DNA of 60,107 bases from an uncultured Flavobacteriales bacterium (GTDB lineage Bacteria > Bacteroidota > Bacteroidia > Flavobacteriales_D > Parvicellaceae): assembly GCA_913042175.1 (NCBI GenBank), contig CAJWIX010000003.1:1-60107 (forward strand), in the 5' to 3' direction. Position 1 is the stretch's first letter. Each line of letters begins with the position of its first letter. The notes beneath the pieces are model-generated. The model did no database searches and was not told where the DNA came from. It worked only from the letters and a program-made list of their open reading frames with translations. Positions 37,438 through 46,785 of the stretch are shown one piece after another. The translations under genes and the position numbers were made by a program.

Positions 37438-38963
37438 TTCTTTAGATTTATTTTGTTGAATATTGGTTTTTCTAACATGAATACTATACTTAAATATAGA
37501 ATTATTAGTAAAGTATGATAAGCATAATTCAATAAGTTATGACCATCTTCAATTTTAAAATCTATGCTCACAAAATATATGACTGCGCCACAAATCATAT
37601 AGATAAAAATCTTCCATAATTTATATGGTATGGGGTAAAAGCGTTGGCCCAGTAAATAACCAATGACCATCATAGAACCATAACAAAGTAAAGTGGCATA
37701 TGCAGAGGCGACATAACCAAACTTAGGAATAAAAATAAAATTTACAGAGATGGTAATGATTACCCCAATGAATGAAATAATGGCTCCATAAATTGTTTTT
37801 TCAGCTAATTTATACCACATTGAGATGCTAGTATACAAGCCTAAACAGATGTTAGCAGCAAGTAAAATAGGAACAACTTTTAATCCTTCCCAATATGCTT
37901 GATTAGGAATAAAATACTTGAATAAATGAAGGTAAAGTGTAATAATTAGGAATATTAACACTAAAATTATAACAAAGTAATTCATGATTTTAGCTAAAGT
38001 TTCTTTTGAGTTTCTATTAGACTGATCTTTGAAAAAAAATGGTTCAGATGCATATCTAAATGCCTGAATAAACATGCTAATTATCATGGTGATTTTATAA
38101 TTAGCTCCGTAAATTCCATTAGCAGATTGAGCTTTTATTAGTGCATCACTTTGTCCTATTTCAGGAGATTCAATTAAATATTGCTGGTACAATATTTCTT
38201 TTAACATAGCCCTATCAAGAGTTTCGTTTATTACATAAGCTAAACCAACTAAGAGCATGGGGAAAGCGTATTTAAGCATATCTTTTATAATGCTAAAGTC
38301 AAAATTCCCTCTAAAATTCATTTCTGGAATTAGTACGCCAAATTTGATCAAACTGGCAATTAGATTTGAAATAAACACATAACCAACACCAATTTCTGGA
38401 TTGTAAAAATTATCTATAATCCAGTTGCTTTGACCACTTTCAAAAGCTTGTTTACAATACACTAAGAAGAATATGTTCAGTCCAATGTTTACACCAACAT
38501 TAAGAAAATTAACCAAGGCAAATTTTTTGGCTTTGTCTTTTAATCTAAGGTTGGCTAATGGAATAGCAGATATTGCATCAATACCGACAATTAAACTAAA
38601 CCAAATAATGTATTCAGCATGTTCAGGATACTTAAGTAAATTAGCTATATCTTGAGAAAAAAATGTAGCTAATAATATGAATATGGATGAAGTTGTAGTT
38701 AATGAAAAAAGAGTATTAGCATAAATGGTATTTTTCTTTTTTGGGTAATTAGTAGAAAATCGGAATAAAGCGGTTTCCATCCCATAGGTTAAAAAAACAA
38801 CGAGAAAAGCTACATAGGCATACATTTCTGTAATTATCCCATATTGTTCATTGGAATAGATGTGAACATAAAAAGGAGTAAGTAAATAATTAAGAAACCT
38901 CCCAATTATACTACTAGATCCATAAATAGCAGTTTGGCCGATTAATTTTTTGAGGGCGCTCAA
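37434..38963 (-). CDS. Polysaccharide flippase / lipopolysaccharide biosynthesis membrane protein
   Basis: Multi-[41 protein letters not shown] typical of the MOP/Wzx family. Confidence 0.85.
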   Translation of the reverse strand: MSALKKLIGQTAIYGSSSIIGRFLNYLLTPFYVHIYSNEQYGIITEMYAYVAFLVVFLTYGMETALFRFSTNYPKKKNTIYANTLFSLTTTSSIFILLATFFSQDIANLLKYPEHAEYIIWFSLIVGIDAISAIPLANLRLKDKAKKFALVNFLNVGVNIGLNIFFLVYCKQAFESGQSNWIIDNFYNPEIGVGYVFISNLIASLIKFGVLIPEMNFRGNFDFSIIKDMLKYAFPMLLVGLAYVINETLDRAMLKEILYQQYLIESPEIGQSDALIKAQSANGIYGANYKITMIISMFIQAFRYASEPFFFKDQSNRNSKETLAKIMNYFVIILVLIFLIITLYLHLFKYFIPNQAYWEGLKVVPILLAANICLGLYTSISMWYKLAEKTIYGAIISFIGVIITISVNFIFIPKFGYVASAYATLLCYGSMMVIGYLLGQRFYPIPYKLWKIFIYMICGAVIYFVSIDFKIEDGHNLLNYAYHTLLIILYLSIVFMLEKPIFNKINLKK

Positions 38964-39727
38964 AAATTGGGTTTTCTTTTTTCCATAAAGGCATTTGTTC
39001 CTTCAATAAACTCATCACTTCCAAAACAATTACCAAACTCCTCAATTTCTTTTTGATATCCAATACTTTCAGAGCTATGTCCAGCATTTACAGCTTTTAT
39101 GGCAGAAGAAATAGCTTGCGGTGAATTGTTTGAAATAGAGGATATGATTTCCATGCATTTGGGCATCAATTCATTTAGTGATACAACGTAATTTACCAAC
39201 CTATATTGTAATGCCTCTTGTGCCTTCATCATTCTAGCCGTGGTAATTAATTCCATTGCCTTTCCTTTGCCAATTAATTGGGGTAATCTTTGTGTCCCTC
39301 CATAACCTGGTATAACACCAAGACTAACTTCTGGTAATCCCATTCTTGCATTTTCAGAAGCAATTCTAAAATGACAAGCCATAGCTAGTTCTAAACCTCC
39401 ACCTAAAGCAAATCCATTTATTGCAGCTATAATTGGTTTATTGAAGTTTTCTATGTAATTAAATAATTTTTCTTGCCCTGACCTTGCTAATTCCTTTCCT
39501 TTTTCTACATCAAAATGAGCAAATTCCTTGATATCAGCTCCGGCAACAAAAGCTTTTTCTCCAGCTCCAGTAATTATGACAGCTCTTAACTGCCTATTGT
39601 TTCTTATGTCTTTTAAAGCAAGGTGAATTTCTTCTATTGTTGCTTTATTTAATGCATTAAGTTGTTGAGGTCTATTTATTGTAATAATAGCCGCATTATT
39701 TTGAATGTCAACTTTTATATTTTCCAT
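38960..39727 (-). CDS. Enoyl-CoA hydratase/isomerase family protein
   Basis: ITINRPQQLNALN, AFVAGADIKEF, INGFALGGGLELAMACHFRIA, GVIPGYGGTQRLP. Confidence 0.92.
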   Translation of the reverse strand: MENIKVDIQNNAAIITINRPQQLNALNKATIEEIHLALKDIRNNRQLRAVIITGAGEKAFVAGADIKEFAHFDVEKGKELARSGQEKLFNYIENFNKPIIAAINGFALGGGLELAMACHFRIASENARMGLPEVSLGVIPGYGGTQRLPQLIGKGKAMELITTARMMKAQEALQYRLVNYVVSLNELMPKCMEIISSISNNSPQAISSAIKAVNAGHSSESIGYQKEIEEFGNCFGSDEFIEGTNAFMEKRKPNF

Positions 39728-39770
39728 GAAGTTTTAGTTATGAAATTCAAAATTACGTATAAATAACCAC

Positions 39771-39989
39771 TTAGGAATCTCGCTTTTGCATCAACTTTTT
39801 TCTCAAATACGATAATGCTAAAATACCACCCCAATAAATAACCAATAATAAACCAACTTTTTTAAGTATGGTCAAGAATAAACTGCCAACAAATCCCTCT
39901 ATAAAAATGATTTTATAAATTTTTATAATGACTATCACCAAAGAAAAAAGAATATGAATTATGAGATATTTTTTATTTAATAAAGGCAT
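39771..39989 (-). CDS. Small hypothetical membrane protein
   Basis: 72 aa with two hydrophobic segments. Confidence 0.5.
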   Translation of the reverse strand: MPLLNKKYLIIHILFSLVIVIIKIYKIIFIEGFVGSLFLTILKKVGLLLVIYWGGILALSYLRKKLMQKRDS

Positions 39990-40019
39990 TTAGTATCAAT
40001 TAGTTTTACATTTAAAAGT

Positions 40020-40346
40020 ATGAATTTTGAATTAGAAAAAGCATGGCAAGAATTGATTCAGTCATTTAAACTTGATTATGATGAAACCCCACAAGTTGAT
40101 GCAGTCCTTTTTGTTATTGGATTGCAGGAACTAAACATGCCTTTTGAAAGATTGACAAAAGATCAAAAGTTGGATGTAATTCACATAGGATTATGTGCAG
40201 TTTTCACCCCACTCGGCTACTACGAACCCATTGGAAGAGATCAAGATGGTTGGATTCATTTTAAGTCTACCAAAAAATTTCCAAAATTAACTTCCAAAGA
40301 ACAAGAGGAAGTAATTAAAGAGGCGGTAATAGACTATTATAAATAG
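40020..40346 (+). CDS. Conserved hypothetical protein (108 aa)
   Basis: DAVLFVIGLQELNMPFERLTKDQKLDVIHIGLCAVFTPLGYYEPIGRDQDGWIHF; protein-like composition. Confidence 0.7.
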   Translation: MNFELEKAWQELIQSFKLDYDETPQVDAVLFVIGLQELNMPFERLTKDQKLDVIHIGLCAVFTPLGYYEPIGRDQDGWIHFKSTKKFPKLTSKEQEEVIKEAVIDYYK

Positions 40347-40717
40347 ACTGTCTTTTCAGTTGTTGTTCTTTCTTCAATTTGAACAACACCTACAAATGTA
40401 TTATTCACCTCTATGTCTAATACAGCAAAACCAGCTTGTCCATCTTTGTAATATTCAGAAAAATCAAAGTTGACAATTCCTTCTGCAGTAGTTTCGTTTT
40501 GCACGTCAATGATTGAGGTGTTTACACCTGTTGGGTCTTCATAAAAAAGTCGAACTGTTGCTCCGCTAACAGGTGAATTGTTGGAGTCATTTAAAACTGT
40601 TATCGTGGCAATTGTACTTTTTGGTTTATAACAAGACTGAATGCCAATAAATACAAATAGGATAAGTAAATACTTGGTCCAATTTCTGCTATTATATAAA
40701 TTATTTTCTCTATTCAT
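40337..40717 (-). CDS. Lipoprotein with carboxypeptidase-regulatory-like beta domain
   Basis: Lipobox IGIQSC; TITVLNDSNNSPVSGATVRLFYEDPTG. Confidence 0.65.
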   Translation of the reverse strand: MNRENNLYNSRNWTKYLLILFVFIGIQSCYKPKSTIATITVLNDSNNSPVSGATVRLFYEDPTGVNTSIIDVQNETTAEGIVNFDFSEYYKDGQAGFAVLDIEVNNTFVGVVQIEERTTTEKTVYL

Positions 40718-40764
40718 AGAGTATTTATTTAATTTGCAAGATAATTAATTTAAAATTGATTTTA

Positions 40765-41604
40765 ATGAAGTACGTTTTAAAAAATAAAATTAGTATATCG
40801 TTGATATTATTAGTGGGGTTAATTTCCGTTTTTAGTTTTAATACTACCAGTAAAAATTCAACGCACGTAATCATGGAAACATCATCAGGTAAAATGGTGA
40901 TTAAACTATATGATGAAACTCCAATTCATAGAGATAATTTTTTAAAATTAGTCAAATCAGAATTTTACAATGGTGTTACTTTTCATAGAGTCATAAAAGA
41001 TTTCATGGCTCAAGCAGGTGATCCTAATTCAAGAAATCCAGAATTTAGTGGTGCACTTGGTCAAAATAGTGAAGGAGAAACACTACCTGCAGAAATAGTA
41101 GATGGTTTATTTCACAAAAAAGGGGCGCTTGCTGCAGCCAGAATGGGGGATCAAGTTAATCCTGAAAAACGATCCAGTGGCAGTCAATTTTATATTGTAC
41201 AAGGTAAAAAATACACCAGAAATCAGTTAACTCAAATGGAAATGAGAATAAATCAGCAGAATGAGAATAACTTAGTGGGGGGATTCTTAAGAGATCCATC
41301 CAATATAAATTACATGAATAGGGTAAGGGTGTGTCAACAAAAAGGTTGGATGGATAGTTTAAATATTGTAATTGATGAAGTAAAGCAATTGGTTTTAGCT
41401 GATGCTACTCCATACTCCTTTAGTGAACAACAAATATCAACTTATGAAAAAGAAGGGGGTACGCCCTTTTTAGATAATGGCTATACCGTTTTTGGTGAAG
41501 TGGTAAGTGGATTAGAAGTCATAGATGCCATTTGCGCTGTACCAACTGAATCTGGAGACAAACCTAAAGATCCGGTAACAATTTTATCCGTAAAAATCAA
41601 GTAA
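40765..41604 (+). CDS. Cyclophilin-type peptidylprolyl isomerase
   Basis: GVTFHRVIKDFMAQAGDP, GSQFYIVQG, GYTVFGEVVSGLEVID; ATG at 40765 preferred over the TTG at 40756. Confidence 0.88.
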   Translation: MKYVLKNKISISLILLVGLISVFSFNTTSKNSTHVIMETSSGKMVIKLYDETPIHRDNFLKLVKSEFYNGVTFHRVIKDFMAQAGDPNSRNPEFSGALGQNSEGETLPAEIVDGLFHKKGALAAARMGDQVNPEKRSSGSQFYIVQGKKYTRNQLTQMEMRINQQNENNLVGGFLRDPSNINYMNRVRVCQQKGWMDSLNIVIDEVKQLVLADATPYSFSEQQISTYEKEGGTPFLDNGYTVFGEVVSGLEVIDAICAVPTESGDKPKDPVTILSVKIK

Positions 41605-41608
41605 CAGT

Positions 41609-42622
41609 ATGTTTGATCAAATTGACATTATACAACAAGAAGTCAATCAATTTTCTTCAAAAGAGTTAAGTGAAATTGAAAATTTCAGGATAGCTTATTT
41701 GGGTAAAAAAGGAAAGATTACTTTACTTTTTCAATCATTCAGAGAAGTTCCGGTTGAACACAAAAAAGAATTTGGTCAAAAGCTAAACATACTCAAAAAT
41801 TCAGCTTCTGAAAAAGTAAATATTTTGAAGGCTGAAGCGGTTAAAAGCGCTAATAAAAAAAGTGTAATTGACTATTCTCTCACTGCTCAACCTACAAATC
41901 TCGGGACAAGGCACCCAATATCTATAATTAAAGAACAGATTATAAATATATTTTCTCAAATAGGTTTTTCTGTTTCTGAAGGTCCTGAAATTGAGGATGA
42001 TTGGCATAATTTTACTGCTTTAAATTTCCCAGAGGAACATCCTGCAAGAGATATGCAAGATACTTTTTTCATTAACAAGGAAATGGCTTTGAGAACTCAT
42101 ACATCTTCAGTACAAGTGAGGGTTATGGAAAATGAAAAGCCTCCTATAAGAACAATTTCACCAGGAAGGGTATATAGAAATGAGGCTATATCAGCTCGAG
42201 CTCATTGTTTTTTTCACCAAGTTGAGGGATTATATATTGATAAGGATGTTTCATTTGCAGATATGAAGCAAACATTGTTATTTTTCACTAAAGCTATGTT
42301 CGGAGAACATGCGAAAATAAGACTAAGACCATCTTACTTTCCTTTTACTGAGCCATCAGCTGAATTGGATGTGTCATGTACTATATGTAAGGGTAAAGGT
42401 TGTAATGTTTGCAAATATTCTGGATGGCTTGAAATTATGGGTTGTGGAATGGTAGACCCTAATGTGTTAGAAAATTGCAATATTGATCCTAAAACCTATT
42501 CTGGTTATGCTTTTGGTATGGGAATTGAGCGAATTGCTCAATTAAAGTACGAAGTAAACGATTTGAGACTATACTCTGAAAATGACTTGAGATTTTTAAG
42601 GCAATTTAAATCGGCCTATTAA
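41609..42622 (+). CDS. pheS: Phenylalanine--tRNA ligase alpha subunit
   Basis: GTRHPISIIKEQI, LRTHTSSVQVRVM, PSYFPFTEPSAELDVSC, GMGIERIAQLKY. Confidence 0.96.
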   Translation: MFDQIDIIQQEVNQFSSKELSEIENFRIAYLGKKGKITLLFQSFREVPVEHKKEFGQKLNILKNSASEKVNILKAEAVKSANKKSVIDYSLTAQPTNLGTRHPISIIKEQIINIFSQIGFSVSEGPEIEDDWHNFTALNFPEEHPARDMQDTFFINKEMALRTHTSSVQVRVMENEKPPIRTISPGRVYRNEAISARAHCFFHQVEGLYIDKDVSFADMKQTLLFFTKAMFGEHAKIRLRPSYFPFTEPSAELDVSCTICKGKGCNVCKYSGWLEIMGCGMVDPNVLENCNIDPKTYSGYAFGMGIERIAQLKYEVNDLRLYSENDLRFLRQFKSAY

Positions 42623-42625
42623 TTC

Positions 42626-43783
42626 ATGAGGTTTATTCTATTCACTGGAAAAGGAGGAGTAGGGAAAACCACCATTGCATCCTCCACTGCTATATCTATT
42701 GCAAAAAATGGGTTAAAAACACTATTAATTTCAACAGATCCTGCCCATAGTTTGTCAGATGCTCTTTCTATAAAATTATCACCAGAGCCTGAGGAAGTAT
42801 CTGATAACTTATGGTGTATGGAGTTTGACGTGTATTATTCTATGAAAAAATATTGGTCTAACATGAAGGACCTAATGTATAGCGTGTTCAAATTTCAGGG
42901 AGTTAAAAATGTAGTTGCAGATGAACTTTCCGTATTGCCTGGTATGGAAGAAGGGGCTGCGTTTTTATGGTTAGAAAAATTCTATGAGGAACAATTTTTT
43001 GATGTAGTGGTTATTGATAGTGCCCCTACTGGTGAAACTTTAACATTATTAAGTCTACCTCAATCTATTAACTCATGGTTAACTAAAGCTTTTCCAGGAC
43101 AAAAAATAGCTTTAAATACGCTTGGTAAAGTTGTGCGCAAAACAACAGGTATTCCACTGGATAAAGGGTATGGGGAACTACAACATATTTTTTCAAAATT
43201 AGAAACAATTCAACAATTGTTTTTAGATAAAAGTATCACTAGCATGAGGGTTGTTTGTAATCCAGAAAAGATGGTTATACAAGAAGCCAAAAGAGCGATT
43301 TCTTACTTACAACTATACGGATATAATGTAGATGCTCTTATTGTAAATAGAATAATTCCATCAAATACCAAAGGTTTTTTAAGTAAATACGAAGAGCAAC
43401 AGAAAGTTTATTTAAAACAAATTTTTGAAGACTTCAATCCTTTGCCCATTTTTAAAGCCAATCATTTTGGGGAGGAAGTGTTTGGGATGAAAAAATTAGA
43501 AAAATTAGCTGACACCTTATATGGTGAAAATAACCCAGAGGAAGTTTTATTAAAAGAAGATTTGTTGGAAGTTGAATCGATTGATAAAGGATATCAAATA
43601 AAAATGAAAATTCCACATCTTGACGGGTCAGCTATAAGTTTGGAGAAATTTGGAGATGAGTTGGTTATTAATATAAATAACCAAAGAAGAAATTATTTTC
43701 TACCCAAGTTTGCACATTTTCTTGAAATGGATTCATACGAATATATCTCACCTTGGTTATATATAAAATTGCTGAAAAACTAA
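42626..43783 (+). CDS. ArsA/Get3-type ATPase
   Basis: GKGGVGKTTIASSTAISIAKNGLKTLLISTDPAHSLSDAL; DSAPTGETLTLLSLP; C-terminal small beta-rich domain. Confidence 0.9.
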   Translation: MRFILFTGKGGVGKTTIASSTAISIAKNGLKTLLISTDPAHSLSDALSIKLSPEPEEVSDNLWCMEFDVYYSMKKYWSNMKDLMYSVFKFQGVKNVVADELSVLPGMEEGAAFLWLEKFYEEQFFDVVVIDSAPTGETLTLLSLPQSINSWLTKAFPGQKIALNTLGKVVRKTTGIPLDKGYGELQHIFSKLETIQQLFLDKSITSMRVVCNPEKMVIQEAKRAISYLQLYGYNVDALIVNRIIPSNTKGFLSKYEEQQKVYLKQIFEDFNPLPIFKANHFGEEVFGMKKLEKLADTLYGENNPEEVLLKEDLLEVESIDKGYQIKMKIPHLDGSAISLEKFGDELVININNQRRNYFLPKFAHFLEMDSYEYISPWLYIKLLKN

Positions 43784-44835
43784 GTGTTGAAAGTCCAATT
43801 ATATTGATCCAATTCATTTAAACAATTCTGCATAAGCGCTATGCAATTAGAGACGTCTTTTTTGTGAACCATCTCGATGACTTGGTGTATATGTCGAGTT
43901 GGTATAGAAAATGCACCCGCAATTGAACCACCTGGTGTCATTCGTTGAATATTAGCTGTGTCAGTTCCACCAGCAGTCAATATTTCATTTTGCCATTTAA
44001 TTTTATGTTTTTCAGCTGTCTTTTTCATGTAGGTTACCATTCTATGGTCACAAATGGTACTGGCATCCATAATTTTTATAGCGACTCCATCTCCTAAGGA
44101 AGTGATTTTTTCATGTTCAGCAGCTCCAGGAACATCATAGGCAATAGTGGTATCTAATCCAAATCCAAAATTTGGTTTAATTTTTTGTGTGGCTACTTGA
44201 GCACCCCGGATACCCACTTCTTCCTGAACTGTAAAAACAGCGTAGGTGTCATAAGCTGGAGTTTTTAATTTTTTTAGGGTTTCTATGAGTATAAAAACAG
44301 CAATTCTATTGTCTAAACTTTTACAATTTATGCAATCCCCCATTTCAATTAATTCTCTTTCTCTTGTAATTGGATTACCAACTTCGATTAACTTGTCAAC
44401 TTCTTCTTTTGGTAGACCCAAGTCTATGTAATAATCTGTAATTTTTGGAACCTTATTTTTTTCTTCAGGAGTCATTACATGTATTGGTTTGGAACCCATA
44501 ACACCAAGAACATCTTTTTTACCATGTACAATTACTCTTTGAGAGGTTAAGGTTTTTGGATCAAAACCACCAAGGGTATGAAATTTTAGAAATCCATTGG
44601 TGTCCACATGCGTAACTATAAAGCCAATTTCATCCATATGGGCTCCAATCATGACACTCTTCTGGTTACTTTTTCCTTTTTTTAGTGCGATAATATTACC
44701 CATATTATCAATTTCAATATCATCAGTAAAAGCTTTAATTTCTTTTAGAACTAATGATCTCACTCTATCTTCAAAACCTGGTGCGCCAGGTGTTTCACAG
44801 ATAGTTTTTAGTAAATCTATATTAATCATGGTCAC
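43780..44835 (-). CDS. M42 family metallopeptidase
   Basis: MIGAHMDEIGFIV, KSLDNRIAVFILIE, AVFTVQEEVGIRGA. Confidence 0.93.
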   Translation of the reverse strand: MTMINIDLLKTICETPGAPGFEDRVRSLVLKEIKAFTDDIEIDNMGNIIALKKGKSNQKSVMIGAHMDEIGFIVTHVDTNGFLKFHTLGGFDPKTLTSQRVIVHGKKDVLGVMGSKPIHVMTPEEKNKVPKITDYYIDLGLPKEEVDKLIEVGNPITRERELIEMGDCINCKSLDNRIAVFILIETLKKLKTPAYDTYAVFTVQEEVGIRGAQVATQKIKPNFGFGLDTTIAYDVPGAAEHEKITSLGDGVAIKIMDASTICDHRMVTYMKKTAEKHKIKWQNEILTAGGTDTANIQRMTPGGSIAGAFSIPTRHIHQVIEMVHKKDVSNCIALMQNCLNELDQYNWTFNT

Positions 44836-46256
44836 TCAATATAGCTCAATTTAAGCATATTTGTTTTACCTCCTTCACCTAATGGAATACTTGCCGTATT
44901 TATTATTAAATCTCCGCTTTCTACTAACTTTTCACTTTTGAGTAAATGGTGAATATCAGCAATAGTATGATCTGTGCTAATGGTTTTGTCATAGTAAAAT
45001 GTAGCAACACCCCAAACCAATGATAATGTACTTAGTAATTTCTTGTTACTGGAGAATACATAAATAGCTGATTCAGGCCTTTGACTAGAAATTTTGTAGG
45101 AGGTATAGCCAGAATGTGTCATAGTTATGATGGCTTTTGCATTTACACGCTGAGCAAGCCTACAAGCGTTAAAACATATAGAATCCGTAATAAATCGGTC
45201 ATTATTCTTTTTTGGCATGGTTTCTTTAACGTATAATTCAGTGTATTTACCCTCAATTTCGTTAATTATTCGGGCCATTATCTTAATGACCTCAACGGGA
45301 TGTTTACCAACAGAGGTTTCCCCACTAAGCATAACAGCATCAACTCCATCCATCACAGCGTTAGCAACATCATTCACTTCTGCCCGATTTGGAGTAATAT
45401 TATCCATCATGCTCTCCATCATTTGTGTGGCGATAATTACTGGCTTTGCCATTTCTTTGGCCATTTCAGCTATTCTCTTTTGAATTAGTGGAACATTTTC
45501 TAATGGGATTTCAACCCCTAAATCTCCTCTTGCTACCATAACAGCATCTGTCTCTTGCATGATGTTGTCTAAATCTTCAACAGCTTCAGGCTTTTCAATT
45601 TTGGCAATAATTTTAGCATCTCCATTCATGCTAGTGATAAGATGTCTTAATTCTATTATTTCTCTTGCAGATCGAACAAAAGAAAATCCAACCCAGTCCA
45701 CTCCTTGTTCTAAAGCTACTTTGAGATCGTTTTTGTCTTTTTCTGTTAGACTTGAAGTTGAAATTTTGGTATTAGGCAAGTTGACGCCTTTTCTGGAATA
45801 CAAAATTCCACCTGCAATTACTTTAGTTTTGATGATATCTTTGCCGTTTGTTTCTGTAACTTTTAAGTGAATTTTACCATCATCAAGTAGTATGAATTCA
45901 TCTTTTTTTACATCTTTAGCAAGACGATCATAACTAACAAAAGCTGCATTCTCTATTGATTTTTTATCATTGGTGTAAAGCGTAAAGGCACTGTTTTTTT
46001 CTAATAAAACTCCTTCTTCCGGCATTTCACCTATTCTGATTTTTGGTCCTTGTAAATCAGCTAATAAAGCAGAGTGTGTTCCAAGTGTTTTATCAACTTT
46101 TCTGATTTTATTTATGGCTTTTATATGATCTTCATGACTTCCGTGAGAGAAATTAATTCTAAAGACATTCACCCCCTCTAAAATCATATTCTTAATTATA
46201 TCTTCAGAATGAGTAGAGGGGCCAACAGTAGCAACAATTTTTGTTCTTTTTTTCAT
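44832..46256 (-). CDS. pyk: Pyruvate kinase
   Basis: KIVATVGPSTHSED, INFSHGSHEDH, IAKIEKPEAVEDLDNIM, MVARGDLGVEIP, MLSGETSVGKHPVE. Confidence 0.97.
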   Translation of the reverse strand: MKKRTKIVATVGPSTHSEDIIKNMILEGVNVFRINFSHGSHEDHIKAINKIRKVDKTLGTHSALLADLQGPKIRIGEMPEEGVLLEKNSAFTLYTNDKKSIENAAFVSYDRLAKDVKKDEFILLDDGKIHLKVTETNGKDIIKTKVIAGGILYSRKGVNLPNTKISTSSLTEKDKNDLKVALEQGVDWVGFSFVRSAREIIELRHLITSMNGDAKIIAKIEKPEAVEDLDNIMQETDAVMVARGDLGVEIPLENVPLIQKRIAEMAKEMAKPVIIATQMMESMMDNITPNRAEVNDVANAVMDGVDAVMLSGETSVGKHPVEVIKIMARIINEIEGKYTELYVKETMPKKNNDRFITDSICFNACRLAQRVNAKAIITMTHSGYTSYKISSQRPESAIYVFSSNKKLLSTLSLVWGVATFYYDKTISTDHTIADIHHLLKSEKLVESGDLIINTASIPLGEGGKTNMLKLSYIE

Positions 46257-46257
46257 A

Positions 46258-46677
46258 TTAAAAAATTAGATTCTCTTTTGATTTTAGCTCTTTGACATTT
46301 ATTTCATAAGCAGATAATACAAAAGGAATTTCTTTGAGTTTTGTAAGAATAATTTTGTTTTGAGTTTCATGATTGGATTGAATCATTAGAAAAAAATCCA
46401 CATGCTTTTGCTCTTCAATTAATTGACTATTTTCCCATTTGTTTCCAACGAGATAATAGACATCAAGACCTTCATTTTGTTCGAATTTAAATACAGGAAA
46501 TCTTCCATTTTTTTTCTCTTGATGTGGAAAAATTAACTCAACGTCTTCAGATGTACGTTCGAGAGAAATGTTCAGAGAATTATTTATAGCCCAACATAAC
46601 CTGTAATCTTTCTCATGTGTTGAGATTCCAAAAAGCTTGAAATCATATTCGTATTCTTCTTCTAAATGATATTTCAT
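46258..46677 (-). CDS. IPExxxVDY family protein
   Basis: Position directly upstream of pyk and the pattern YHLEEEYEYDFKLFGISTHEKDYRLCWAINNSL; start set to MKYHLEEE. Confidence 0.7.
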   Translation of the reverse strand: MKYHLEEEYEYDFKLFGISTHEKDYRLCWAINNSLNISLERTSEDVELIFPHQEKKNGRFPVFKFEQNEGLDVYYLVGNKWENSQLIEEQKHVDFFLMIQSNHETQNKIILTKLKEIPFVLSAYEINVKELKSKENLIF

Positions 46678-46785
46678 ATTGTTTAATGACAATAAATATA
46701 TTCTATTTCTCATCAAATATAATGGTATAACCCATTAGAAATTAAAAGTCTTACGCAAACTTAACGTATTTTTTACAATAAGGTT

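Noticed and set aside
44597-45870. Plus-strand ORFs opposite the M42 peptidase and pyk
   Set aside because: Shadow ORFs of conserved genes with skewed, hydrophobic composition.
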